Shown here piece by piece: positions 6,158 to 13,567 of a stretch of 18,580 nucleotides of DNA. The translations under genes and the position numbers were made by a program. The notes under the pieces are model-generated. The model made no database searches. It was not told the origin of the DNA and saw nothing but the letters and a program-made list of their open reading frames with translations. The first letter of the stretch is position 1. Each line of letters opens with the position of its first letter. Origin of the DNA: FEN-1219 sp035644475 (GTDB lineage: Bacteria > Pseudomonadota > Gammaproteobacteria > Steroidobacterales > Rariloculaceae); NCBI GenBank assembly GCA_035644475.1, contig DASQOL010000180.1, forward strand, positions 1 through 18,580. Direction: 5' to 3'.

Positions 6158-8305
6158 ATGAATATGGCCTTAGAGCTCAAAGCGCAACGACTCGCGGACA
6201 TCGCGCTGCAAGAAGCCTCACTCAACATCTGGGACACGAAGTATCGCCTGAAGACGAAATCGGGCGAGCCGGTGGACCGCGACATCGATGGCACCTACGA
6301 GCGCGTCGCCAAGGCGCTCGCGGCCGTCGAGGAGCCCGGCAAACGAGCCGAGTGGTACGAGCGATTCGTTTGGGCGCTGCAGCGCGGCGCGATCCCAGCG
6401 GGCCGCATCACCTCGAACGCCGGAGCCGAGTACCACAAGCCCGCGACGTCGACGATCAACTGCACGGTGTCGGGCACCATCGAGGATTCGATGCACGACA
6501 TCCTGAGCAAGGTGCACGAAGCCGGTCTCACTCTGAAGGCGGGCTGCGGCATCGGCTACGAGTTCTCGACGCTGCGGCCGCGCGGCGCGTACGTGAGCGG
6601 CGCGGGCGCCTACACCTCCGGGCCGCTGTCGTTCATGGATATCTACGACAAGATGTGCTTCACGGTGTCGTCGGCGGGCGGCCGGCGCGGCGCGCAGATG
6701 GGTACGTTCGACGTCGGTCACCCCGACGCGCTCGACTTCGTTCGCGCCAAGCGCGAGGACGGCCGGCTCCGGCAGTTCAACCTCTCGCTGCTGATCACCG
6801 ACGAGTTCATGCACGCGGTCAAGAACGATCTGCCGTGGCAGCTCGCGTTTCCGGTCTCGAAGCAGGAAGCCGAGGAGGACGGGCTCGATCTCGGCGATCC
6901 GCAGAAGGTGATTTGGCGGGAGTGGCCCACCACGAAGAACTACGTCGTCAACGACCGCGGCCTCGTGGGTTGCCGGGTCTATCGCGCGCTGCCGGCGCGA
7001 CGGGTGTGGGACGTCATCATGTCGTCGACGTACGACTTCGCCGAGCCCGGGTTCGTGCTCATCGACCGCGTCAACGAGATGAACAACAACTGGTGGTGCG
7101 AGGACATCCGCGCCACCAACCCGTGCGGCGAGCAGCCGCTGCCGGCCTACGGCGCGTGCCTGCTCGGCTCGATCAATCTCACTAAGTTCGTCGCCGCGCC
7201 GTTCAGCGATCATGCGTATTTCGATTGGGAAGAGTTCCGCGAGGTCGTGAAGGTATTCACGCGGATGCTCGACAACGTCGTCGACGTCAACGGCTTGCCG
7301 CTCGAGCGGCAGCGGCAGGAGATCGTGCGCAAGCGCCGTCACGGCATGGGCTTCTTAGGTCTCGGGTCGGCCATCACACTGCTCGGCATGCGCTACGGCT
7401 CGGCGGACTCGATCAAGTTCACCGAGGAAGTGTCGCGCGAGCTCGCGATCGCCGGTTGGCAGACCGGGCTCGACCTCGCGAAGGAGAAGGGCGCCGCGCC
7501 GATCCTCCTCGAGGAGTTCGAGGTGACGGAGACGATGCTGCGCAAGCGGCCGGAGATGCGCGCCGACGGCTGGAAGGTCGGCGATCGCATTCCGGGCCGA
7601 ATCCTGCACTCGCGCTACAGCCGCTACATGCAGCGAGTCCGCGAGGTCGCCCCGGCGCTCGTCGACGAGCTCGAGAAGCACGGTGCCCGGTTCACGCATC
7701 ACAGCTCGATCGCGCCCACGGGCACGATCTCGTTGTCGCTCGCGAACAATGCGAGCAACGGCATCGAACCCTCCTTCGCGCATCACTACTTCAGGAACGT
7801 CATCCGGCAGGGTAAGAAGAGCAAAGAGAAGGTCGACGTCTTTTCCTTCGAGCTGCTCGCCTACCGCGCGCTGGTCAATCCGCGCGCGCTGCCCGGGTCC
7901 ACCAAGGCGGGCGAGAAGCTGCCCGACTACTTCGTGAGCTCGGAGGACATCACGCCGCGCGAGCACGTCGACATTCAGGCGGCTTCGCAGAAGTGGATCG
8001 ACTCGTCGATATCGAAGACGGCGAACGTGCCGACGGATTACCCGTACGACAAGTTCAAGGACATCTACATCTACGCGTACGAGCAGGGGCTCAAGGGTTG
8101 CACCACGTTCCGGTTCAATCCCGAGGCGTTCCAGGGCGTGCTCGTCAAGGAGAAGGACCTCAAGAGCACGACGTACCGGTTCACGCTGAACGACGGCACG
8201 GTTGTGGAGGCTAAGGGCGACGAGGAGATCGAGTACGACGGCGAGGTGCACACGGCCGCCAATCTCTTCGACGCGCTCAAGGAAGGCTACTACGGCAAGC
8301 TCTGA
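6158..8305 (+). CDS. nrdJa: Class II (B12-dependent) ribonucleotide reductase, large catalytic part NrdJa
   Basis: Reduces ribonucleotides to deoxyribonucleotides with an adenosylcobalamin-generated thiyl radical, independent of oxygen. The 715 residues contain the class II core: redox Cys102 (TINCTVSG), the finger-loop motif NPCGEQPLPAYGAC with Asn321, radical Cys323, Glu325 and second redox Cys334, and APTGTISLSLANNASNG further on. The 11-residue step between Cys323 and Cys334 equals that of the Thermotoga class II enzyme (322/333, from memory). The chain stops soon after GLKGCTTFRFNPEAF and lacks the usual C-terminal cysteine cluster, which the next gene supplies. I chose the ATG at 6158, preceded by an AGGGGG-containing ribosome binding site; a second ATG two codons later is possible, and the open frame back to 6053 looks non-coding. 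Expected to be controlled by NrdR. Confidence 0.93.
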   Translation: MNMALELKAQRLADIALQEASLNIWDTKYRLKTKSGEPVDRDIDGTYERVAKALAAVEEPGKRAEWYERFVWALQRGAIPAGRITSNAGAEYHKPATSTINCTVSGTIEDSMHDILSKVHEAGLTLKAGCGIGYEFSTLRPRGAYVSGAGAYTSGPLSFMDIYDKMCFTVSSAGGRRGAQMGTFDVGHPDALDFVRAKREDGRLRQFNLSLLITDEFMHAVKNDLPWQLAFPVSKQEAEEDGLDLGDPQKVIWREWPTTKNYVVNDRGLVGCRVYRALPARRVWDVIMSSTYDFAEPGFVLIDRVNEMNNNWWCEDIRATNPCGEQPLPAYGACLLGSINLTKFVAAPFSDHAYFDWEEFREVVKVFTRMLDNVVDVNGLPLERQRQEIVRKRRHGMGFLGLGSAITLLGMRYGSADSIKFTEEVSRELAIAGWQTGLDLAKEKGAAPILLEEFEVTETMLRKRPEMRADGWKVGDRIPGRILHSRYSRYMQRVREVAPALVDELEKHGARFTHHSSIAPTGTISLSLANNASNGIEPSFAHHYFRNVIRQGKKSKEKVDVFSFELLAYRALVNPRALPGSTKAGEKLPDYFVSSEDITPREHVDIQAASQKWIDSSISKTANVPTDYPYDKFKDIYIYAYEQGLKGCTTFRFNPEAFQGVLVKEKDLKSTTYRFTLNDGTVVEAKGDEEIEYDGEVHTAANLFDALKEGYYGKL

Positions 8306-8368
8306 CGGCCGCCACCGTCGCCCCCAATGCGGACAACCCAAGGCGGACAACAAAGCAACGGACGACAA

Positions 8369-9064
8369 ATGACGAAACTCAAGATCGACAAGAAAATCGT
8401 GAAGTACGCGGTCGCCAAGGACGACGCCGAGAAGAAGGCGCCGCCGGCGGAGGATCGCGCCGAGCAAAAAGTCATCCGGATGCACGAGAAGCTCGAGCGT
8501 CCGGAGATGCTGGTCGGTTCCACCTATAAGGTGAAGACGCCGGTGTCCGATCACGCGATGTACGTCACCATCAACGATATCGTGCTCAACGAGGGCACGC
8601 CGCACGAGCAGCGGCGGCCGTTCGAGATCTTCATCAACTCGAAGAACCTCGACCACTATCAGTGGATCGTCGCGCTCACGCGGATCATGTCCGCGGTGTT
8701 CCGCAAGGGCGGCGACGTCACGTTCCTCGTCGACGAGCTCAAGGCCGTGTTCGATCCGCGCGGCGGCTACTGGCAGCCGGGCGGCAAGTTCATGCCGTCG
8801 ATCATCGCGGAGCTCGGCTACATCGTCGAACGGCATCTCACCGAGATCGGCCTCCTCAAGGCACGCGAGCTCAGCGACGACCAACGCAAGATGATCGCGC
8901 AGAAGCGCGCGGACCTCGAGGCGCGCACGGCCCAGAAGGACGCGTTCGCGAACGACCGGTTTCCGGAGGGCGCGCAACTTTGCGGCAAGTGCAACACCGC
9001 CGCGGCAGTGATGCTCGACGGCTGCATGACGTGCTTGAACTGCGGTTACTCGAAGTGCGGCTGA
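8369..9064 (+). CDS. nrdJb: Class II ribonucleotide reductase, C-terminal part NrdJb
   Basis: The small half of a split class II enzyme, as known from Pseudomonas aeruginosa NrdJa/NrdJb. The 231 residues have no catalytic barrel motifs of their own. They include a basic N-terminus (MTKLKIDKKIVKYAVAK), a central region (RRPFEIFINSKNLDHYQW, then ALTRIMSAVFRKGGD) seen at the C-terminal side of full-length NrdJ proteins, and a cysteine cluster (Cys 205, 208, 219, 222, 225 and 230). The cluster ends GYSKCG at the very C-terminus, the place where thiols that re-reduce the active site are found. It follows nrdJa by 63 bp, so they are surely cotranscribed. An upstream in-frame ATG at 8327 adds 14 residues without a ribosome binding site; I prefer 8369, although its own site is weak too. 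Confidence 0.9.
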   Translation: MTKLKIDKKIVKYAVAKDDAEKKAPPAEDRAEQKVIRMHEKLERPEMLVGSTYKVKTPVSDHAMYVTINDIVLNEGTPHEQRRPFEIFINSKNLDHYQWIVALTRIMSAVFRKGGDVTFLVDELKAVFDPRGGYWQPGGKFMPSIIAELGYIVERHLTEIGLLKARELSDDQRKMIAQKRADLEARTAQKDAFANDRFPEGAQLCGKCNTAAAVMLDGCMTCLNCGYSKCG

Positions 9065-9071
9065 CGGAGGA

Positions 9072-9094
9072 AGCGCAATCGGTTTCGATTCGCT
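9072..9094 (+). terminator. Hairpin just after nrdJb
   Basis: AGCG (9072-9075), a bulged C, and AATCG (9077-9081) pair with CGATT (9086-9090) and CGCT (9091-9094) around a GTTT loop. It starts seven bases after the stop codon and is followed only by a short T-run, so it may protect the 3' end rather than terminate. Confidence 0.35.
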
Positions 9095-9181
9095 GACTTT
9101 GCCGTACTTAGTGACGGTTCCCGATGATTCGCGAGGGCGCGCGCGTGGTTCGCGCCGACAGGGGTGTATCGGTCCGCCGTT

Positions 9182-9217
9182 GGTCCGCCCCGAACGAAAC
9201 GGGGCGGACCCTTTTTT
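9182..9217 (+). terminator. Strong intrinsic terminator of nrdJab
   Basis: A perfect 10-bp GC-rich stem (GGTCCGCCCC at 9182-9191, GGGGCGGACC at 9201-9210) with a 9-nt loop is followed by C and six T residues. GGTCCGCC also occurs as a direct repeat just upstream (9171-9178) and could compete for the descending arm. A second small hairpin, CCGCT-TTTTT-AGCGG, follows at 9222-9236. Confidence 0.9.
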
Positions 9218-9246
9218 CCCTCCGCTTTTTTAGCGGGCAAACCGAT

Positions 9247-9252
9247 TAGAAT
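9247..9252 (+). promoter_or_regulatory. Possible -10 box for hldE
   Basis: TAGAAT matches the -10 consensus in five of six bases and would start transcription about 27 nt before the hldE GTG, past the nrdJ terminator. No recognisable -35 hexamer lies at the right distance, so this is tentative. Confidence 0.3.
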
Positions 9253-9285
9253 GTCGTCACCGTAACGATACTCAGGCGGCCGCCG

Positions 9286-10710
9286 GTGACGCTCGCCATT
9301 CCCGATTTCTCCAACCTGCGCGTGCTCGTCGCCGGCGATGCGATGCTCGACGAGTATTGGTTCGGCGATACCGCGCGGATCTCTCCCGAAGCCCCCGTAC
9401 CGGTGGTCCGCACCCGCTCCGCCGAGCAGCGCGCGGGCGGCGCGGCCAACGTGGCGCTCAACTGCGCGGCGCTCGGCGCGCGCGCCACGCTCGCGGCGGT
9501 CGTGGGCGACGACGAGCGCGCAACGGTGCTCACCCGTCTACTGGAGGAGCGCGGCGTGCGCTGCAGCCTCGTGCGCTCCGCGGCCGTGCCGACGATCCAC
9601 AAGCTGCGTGTGTTCGCGCGCAGCCAGCAGTTGCTTCGGATCGACGCGGAGCAATCGCTCGCGCCTTGCGCCGCGGAGCTCGGCCAGGTGTTCGCGCGGC
9701 TCGTCGGCTCGGCCGACGCCGTCGTGCTGTCCGACTACGCAAAGGGCACGCTGAGCCGTGCTTCGGAGCTCATCGCGGCGTGCCGCGACGCCCAAGTGCC
9801 GGTGCTCGTGGATCCCAAGGGCTCCGACTTTGCGCGCTATCGCGGCGCCTACGCGCTCACGCCGAACCGCGGCGAGTTCGAGGTGATCGTGGGGGCAAGC
9901 GCCGACGAAGCGGAGCTGCTGCGCAAAGGCGAAGCCCTGCGCAAGGACCTCGAGCTCACGGCCCTGCTCGTGACGCGCGGAGGAGAGGGCATGACGCTGT
10001 TCGCCGGAGGCGCGCCGCTCACGTTGCCGGCGGAGGCGCGGGAGGTCTTCGACGTGACCGGCGCGGGCGACACGGTGATCGCGCTCCTCGCAGCCGGCGT
10101 CGCGGCCGGTCTCGGTCTGCCCGAAGCCGCAGCGCTGGCGAATCTCGGCGCCGGCATCGTCGTGGGCAAGATCGGCGCCGCGGCCGTGAGCCGCTCGGAG
10201 CTCACGCACGCGCTGCACATGCAAGGCAGCGGCGGACGCGGCCTGGTGCAGCTGCCGGAGCTCGTCGCGCTCGTCGCCGAGGCGAAAGCGCGCGGCGAGC
10301 GCGTGGTGCTCACCAACGGCGTGTTCGACATCCTGCACGCCGGCCACGTGAGCTATCTCGAGGAAGCGAAGTCGTGCGGCGACCGCTTGATCGTCGCGGT
10401 CAACGACGACGCGTCCGTGCGGCGGCTCAAGGGCGCGTCGCGGCCGATCACGCCGCTCGCCGATCGCATGGCCGTGCTCGCCGGCCTCGCGGCCGTGGAC
10501 TGGGTGGTGCCGTTCGCCGAGGACACGCCGGCGGAGGTCATTGCCAAGGTGCTGCCGGACGTGCTGGTGAAGGGCGGCGATTATCGCGTCGAGCAGATCG
10601 CAGGCGGCGACACGGTATTGCGCAACGGCGGTGAGGTGCGCGTGCTCGGGTTCAAGCCAGGCCGGTCGACGACCGCCCTCATCGACGCGATCCGCGGCGC
10701 GGACGAATAG
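9286..10710 (+). CDS. hldE: Bifunctional heptose-7-phosphate kinase / heptose-1-phosphate adenylyltransferase
   Basis: Makes ADP-D-glycero-D-manno-heptose for the LPS inner core: the N-terminal half phosphorylates D-glycero-D-manno-heptose 7-phosphate at C1, and the C-terminal half adenylylates the resulting 1-phosphate after GmhB removes the 7-phosphate. The 474 residues match E. coli HldE (477) throughout. Residues about 1-310 are a PfkB-type kinase (LVAGDAMLDEYWFG, RISPEAPVPVV, GGAANVALN, LVDPKGSDF, and GAGDT with catalytic Asp262). Residues about 340-474 are the cytidylyltransferase-like domain (TNGVFDILHAGH with His351/His354, then LVKGGDY). The start is GTG at 9286, six bases after an AGGCGG ribosome binding site. 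The gene stands alone, converging on tolC. Confidence 0.96.
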   Translation: MTLAIPDFSNLRVLVAGDAMLDEYWFGDTARISPEAPVPVVRTRSAEQRAGGAANVALNCAALGARATLAAVVGDDERATVLTRLLEERGVRCSLVRSAAVPTIHKLRVFARSQQLLRIDAEQSLAPCAAELGQVFARLVGSADAVVLSDYAKGTLSRASELIAACRDAQVPVLVDPKGSDFARYRGAYALTPNRGEFEVIVGASADEAELLRKGEALRKDLELTALLVTRGGEGMTLFAGGAPLTLPAEAREVFDVTGAGDTVIALLAAGVAAGLGLPEAAALANLGAGIVVGKIGAAAVSRSELTHALHMQGSGGRGLVQLPELVALVAEAKARGERVVLTNGVFDILHAGHVSYLEEAKSCGDRLIVAVNDDASVRRLKGASRPITPLADRMAVLAGLAAVDWVVPFAEDTPAEVIAKVLPDVLVKGGDYRVEQIAGGDTVLRNGGEVRVLGFKPGRSTTALIDAIRGADE

Positions 10711-10726
10711 TCGCACCGGCCGGCGC

Positions 10727-10758
10727 AACGCGCGCCGCCGGGATCGGCGGCGCGCGTT
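10727..10758. terminator. Bidirectional hairpin between hldE and tolC
   Basis: A perfect 13-bp stem, AACGCGCGCCGCC (10727-10739) and GGCGGCGCGCGTT (10746-10758), with a GGGATC loop fills most of the 56-bp gap between two converging genes. No T-run follows on either strand. Its placement and extreme stability still suggest that it stops or protects both transcripts. Confidence 0.65.
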
Positions 10759-10766
10759 CCGTCAGA

Positions 10767-12146
10767 TCATTTCAGCCAGCCGTCGATCTGTTCGAGGTCG
10801 GCGACCGTGAGGCTGCCGGCGGCCTGCTTGAGCGACAGCACGTCGAGCATGTAGTCGTAGCGGCTGCGGGAGTAGGTCGTCTCGGCGCGGCGCAGGTTGT
10901 TCTGCGCCAGCAGCACCTCGACGGTCGTCTGCGTGCCGACCTCGAAGCCCGCCTCGGTCGCGCGTAGCGCGGTGCGGTTCGACTCGACCGCTTGGCGCAG
11001 CGCGCGCACGCGCGAGATCCCGGAGAGCACGCCCAAGTAGAAGTCGCGCGTCTGGCGCTCGGTCTGCCGTGCGATGCGCTCGAGCGTCTCCGTAGCGGCG
11101 CGGTGCAGGTACACCGATTGCTGGATCCGCGACTTGTTCAGCCCGCCGGTGAAGATCGGGAATCGAAGGTCGAGCGACCAGTTCCGCCCTACCGGGTTCG
11201 TATTGGCAGGGCTCGTCCTCGGCGGGAGGAGGTCGGAGAAAAACGTGGTCGTCGAGTCGGTGGTCGAGTCGTTGTACCCGGCCGACAGGCTCAGCGTCGG
11301 CAGGCGGCTGCCGCGATCGATGTCGATCTGATCGTTCGCGATGTCGGTGGCGAGACGCTGCGAGACGAGAGCGAGGTTTTGCATCAGGGCCGTCCGCACC
11401 CACTCCTCCGCGTTGGCGGGCTCGGGCGCCAGCAACGGTAGCTCGTCCGTGGGTCCGGCGAGGTCCGTCACGAGCTCGCCGATGATCTCGCGCAGCAACT
11501 CTTGACTGGTCGCGAGCGCCCGCTGCGTGTCGATCTCGTCGGCCTGGGCGGAGTCGAAGGCGGCTTGTGATTGCTGGACGTCGGTGATCGCGATGAGGCC
11601 CACCTCGAACCGCCGCTGGGCCTGCTCGAGCTGGCGGTTGATCGCTTCGCGCGCCGCCGTCGCAGATGCGAGGTTGTCCTCGGCCGCGAGCACGTTGAAG
11701 TACGCGGTCGACACGCGGATCAGGAGCTGCTGCTTCGCCGCTTCGTAGTCCGTTTCGGCGCGCACGACGCGCTTGTCCGCCTGGCGGAGCTGGGCATAGA
11801 GCGACCAGTTGAACAGCGTCTGGGTCAGGCCGACGTTGAAGCCGCGGTTGTCCGAATCGGAGATGTTCTGGTTGCCGACGGAGGCGCCCGAGATCGGCTC
11901 GATCGAGCCGCCGGCCGTATCCGTGTGGCGAGCCGACCGCGTGGCGCTCAAGCTCACCGTCGGCAGCAGCCCGGCGCGGACCTGCGGCTTCACCTCGGCT
12001 TGCGCGTGATAGGTAGACTCGGCCTCGCGAATCGCCGGATCGGCCATCAACGCCCGCTGATAGATGTCCAATAAGCTCTCTTGCGCCATGGCCGGCGCGC
12101 AGAACGCGCAGACCAACGCAAGGGTCAGGAGTTTCGAAATTTTCAT
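10767..12146 (-). CDS. tolC: TolC-family outer membrane efflux channel
   Basis: Outer-membrane exit duct that forms a trimeric beta-barrel and alpha-helical tunnel and works with inner-membrane pumps for efflux and type I secretion. The mature chain follows a signal peptide (MKISKLLTLALVCAFCAPAMA, cleavage near 21/22). Two tandem outer-membrane-efflux repeats are visible: one opening ESLLDIYQRALMADPAIREAE with VGLTQTLFNWSLYAQLRQADKRV, the other with SLDLRFPIFTGGLNKSRIQQ. Long heptad-like helical stretches follow each. The 459-residue length is near E. coli TolC (493). I chose the ATG at 12146 for its signal peptide and the AGGGA ribosome binding site (12155-12159); the frame's extension to 12227 overlaps the upstream gene. 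It lies 41 bp after the rhodanese gene and is probably cotranscribed with it. Confidence 0.93.
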   Translation of the reverse strand: MKISKLLTLALVCAFCAPAMAQESLLDIYQRALMADPAIREAESTYHAQAEVKPQVRAGLLPTVSLSATRSARHTDTAGGSIEPISGASVGNQNISDSDNRGFNVGLTQTLFNWSLYAQLRQADKRVVRAETDYEAAKQQLLIRVSTAYFNVLAAEDNLASATAAREAINRQLEQAQRRFEVGLIAITDVQQSQAAFDSAQADEIDTQRALATSQELLREIIGELVTDLAGPTDELPLLAPEPANAEEWVRTALMQNLALVSQRLATDIANDQIDIDRGSRLPTLSLSAGYNDSTTDSTTTFFSDLLPPRTSPANTNPVGRNWSLDLRFPIFTGGLNKSRIQQSVYLHRAATETLERIARQTERQTRDFYLGVLSGISRVRALRQAVESNRTALRATEAGFEVGTQTTVEVLLAQNNLRRAETTYSRSRYDYMLDVLSLKQAAGSLTVADLEQIDGWLK

Positions 12147-12187
12147 TGCGCTAATCCCTATCTTTATAAATACGTGCTGTTGAGTTC

Positions 12188-12523
12188 CTAGTAGCGTGGG
12201 ACCTGCGGATCTATCTCCGTTGACCAAGCGTCGATTCCGCCTCTGAGATTGAAGACCTGCTGAAAACCGTTGCTCGACAAATATTCAGCGACGCGCCGGC
12301 TGCGTCCGCCGCTGTGACACATGACGACGAGCGGCGCGTCGCGCTCGAGCTCCGCGAGACGCGCCGGTACCTCGCGCATCGGAATGTGCGTGGCTCCCGC
12401 CACGGCGGCGAGCTCGAGCTCCGCGTGCTCGCGGACGTCGAGCAGCATGACCTGCGAGGCGCGCGCGGCCTCCGGCCAGCGCTCGCAGAATTCGGTCGGG
12501 GTCAGCTCCGGGACTGCGGGCAT
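12188..12523 (-). CDS. Single-domain rhodanese-like protein
   Basis: A 111-residue rhodanese (sulfurtransferase) domain. It shows LLDVREHAELELAAVAGATHIPM, the CH2A-type start of the fold, and the active-site loop CHSGGRS with Cys69, followed by GFQQVFNLRGGIDAWS, the CH2B-like end. The intact cysteine and six-residue loop are compatible with persulfide carriage, like GlpE/PspE-type proteins. There is no signal peptide, so it is cytoplasmic. It sits 19 bp after the PIMT-like gene and 41 bp before tolC on the same strand. I recall this three-gene order from other gammaproteobacteria, but a functional link to efflux is not established. The physiological sulfur acceptor is unknown. Confidence 0.9.
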   Translation of the reverse strand: MPAVPELTPTEFCERWPEAARASQVMLLDVREHAELELAAVAGATHIPMREVPARLAELERDAPLVVMCHSGGRSRRVAEYLSSNGFQQVFNLRGGIDAWSTEIDPQVPRY

Positions 12524-12542
12524 GATGCTCTGCTAGATGCCG

Positions 12543-13196
12543 CTACAGAACGAAAGGTTCTGGCCGTTCTGCGTTGATCAGCGGGATCAGCACGGTCTCG
12601 AATAAGCTCGCCGTCGTCCAGGTGCCGCCGGCATGCATCGTGACCAAGCGCGCTTCCATCGCTGGCGCGCGGCCGACCACCACGAACAACCTTCCGCCCG
12701 GGCGCAGCATTCGGATGAAGTGCTCGTCGAGCTCGGGCACGGAGCCCGTCACTGCGATCGCGTCGAACCGCCCCGCGGGTACGTCCATCGCCAGCGCGTC
12801 CGCAGCTTCGATCTCGACGTTACGTAGCTCGAGCTCGGCGAGCCGCGCGCGGGCGGGCGCGACGAGCTCGGGCACGATGTCGACGCTCGCGACCTGTTGG
12901 GCGAGCCGGGCGAGGCAGGCCGTGAGGTAGCCGGTGCCCGTCCCGATTTCGAGAACCTCGTCGACCTGCTCGATCTCCAACGCCTGCAGGATCCGGCCTT
13001 CGATCTTCGGCGCGAGCATGGACTGGCCGTGACCGATGGGAACCTCCGTATCGGCGAACGCGAGGTCGCGATAGTCGGCCGGCACGAACCGCTCGCGCGG
13101 CGTCTCGGCAATGGAACGCAGCACCCTGTCGTCGAGGACCTCCCATGCTCTGATTTGCTGCCCGAGCATTTGGGCCCTTGCGGCTTCGAAATTCAT
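12543..13196 (-). CDS. PIMT-like (protein-L-isoaspartate O-methyltransferase family) protein
   Basis: A 217-residue class I SAM methyltransferase that aligns with Pcm. PRERFVPADYRDLAFAD and PIGHGQSM correspond to Pcm's PREKFV and PIGQGQT segments, VLEIGTGTGY (81-90) is SAM motif I, and FDAIAVTGSVPEL and LRPGGRLFVVVG follow as later motifs. Pcm repairs isoaspartyl residues by methyl-esterifying them. In known enzymes the substrate loop reads T/S-I-S-x-P, and its Ser contacts the isoaspartyl carboxylate; here the aligned stretch is SMLAPK, with Leu61 in that place. SAM binding is well supported; repair activity is doubtful. I therefore give no gene symbol. It is the first gene of the probable operon with the rhodanese and tolC. 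No clear ribosome binding site precedes the ATG. Confidence 0.85.
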   Translation of the reverse strand: MNFEAARAQMLGQQIRAWEVLDDRVLRSIAETPRERFVPADYRDLAFADTEVPIGHGQSMLAPKIEGRILQALEIEQVDEVLEIGTGTGYLTACLARLAQQVASVDIVPELVAPARARLAELELRNVEIEAADALAMDVPAGRFDAIAVTGSVPELDEHFIRMLRPGGRLFVVVGRAPAMEARLVTMHAGGTWTTASLFETVLIPLINAERPEPFVL

Positions 13197-13243
13197 CGTT
13201 GTTGTGCGGACGCGGGTGCGGTTTGGAACGCGCTAGGGTACGG

Positions 13244-13274
13244 AGTTTAGCTAGGTGAGACAAGGCGTTGTCAA
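13244..13274 (-). promoter_or_regulatory. Possible promoter of the PIMT-like/rhodanese/tolC operon
   Basis: Read on the minus strand, a consensus -35 TTGACA (13274-13269) is followed after 19 bp by TAAACT (13249-13244). The spacer is two bases longer than ideal. It would give a leader of about 40 nt before the ATG at 13196. Confidence 0.4.
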
Positions 13275-13344
13275 AAGAATTATGGTCAATTCCGAGCGAC
13301 GCTTGAGGCTCCTTGCTGTATCTTAAATCCACGCCAAAACAGGA

Positions 13345-13393
13345 ATTTGCGCAACCCCGCGAGCGGCGCCGGTGAACCGATAGCCGCGCAAGT
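13345..13393 (+). other. Potential alternative RNA stems upstream of the GGDEF-EAL gene
   Basis: ATTTGCGC (13345-13352) can pair with GCGCAAGT (13386-13393), eight pairs with one G-U. The exclusive alternative pairs GCGGC (13363-13367) with GCCGC (13383-13387), enclosing CGG-TGAA-CCG. It could belong to the leader of the downstream gene if transcription starts before it, which I could not show. Confidence 0.2.
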
Positions 13394-13515
13394 ATTCGGG
13401 GGCCGCATAACAACAAAGCACGGCGCCGCGGAGCGCCGACGATAAGGGCCTCGCACTCACGTGCCAGCAGGGATCTCGCTGTTCAACCTACCCGTCCGGT
13501 GCTCGTTCTCCCGCG

Positions 13516-13531
13516 CGCGCTCGCGAGCGCG
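13516..13531. repeat. 16-bp palindrome upstream of the GGDEF-EAL gene
   Basis: CGCGCTCGCGAGCGCG is a perfect palindrome about 36 bp before the start codon. It could be an operator or a leader hairpin. In DNA this GC-rich, chance is also possible. Confidence 0.3.
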
Positions 13532-13567
13532 ATCTAAGCGTGCGCGTGCGCGCCGCGAGGTCCGTCG

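Larger units (their letters stand above)
13197..13567. other. 371-bp divergent gap between the PIMT-like and GGDEF-EAL genes
   Basis: No coding sequence is supported here. It contains a possible minus-strand promoter (13244-13274), a stretch near 13345-13393 able to form alternative stems, a hairpin CGGCGC-CGCGGA-GCGCCG (13421-13438), and a 16-bp palindrome (13516-13531). A GAGGT ribosome binding site (13557-13561) serves the downstream gene. No clear plus-strand promoter was found. The sequence does not resemble the c-di-GMP-I riboswitch consensus as I know it. Confidence 0.6.

Noticed and set aside
7355..8977. 540-residue open frame antisense to nrdJa/nrdJb
   Set aside because: It spans two genes and their gap on the other strand, has low-complexity Arg/Leu/Asp/Val composition, no ribosome binding site and no recognisable motif.
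9357..10634. 425-residue open frame overlapping hldE in another frame
   Set aside because: Its composition is almost wholly Arg, Ala and Gly, typical of a shifted frame of a GC-rich gene; hldE is unambiguous.
12163..12168. TATAAA as a dedicated tolC -10 box
   Set aside because: It would start transcription within or beside the tolC ribosome binding site and has no -35 at the right distance; cotranscription from upstream is simpler.
13197..13567. c-di-GMP-I riboswitch upstream of the GGDEF-EAL gene
   Set aside because: The conserved blocks (ACGCACAGGGCAAA-like and GGGACGCAAAGCC-like) are absent.
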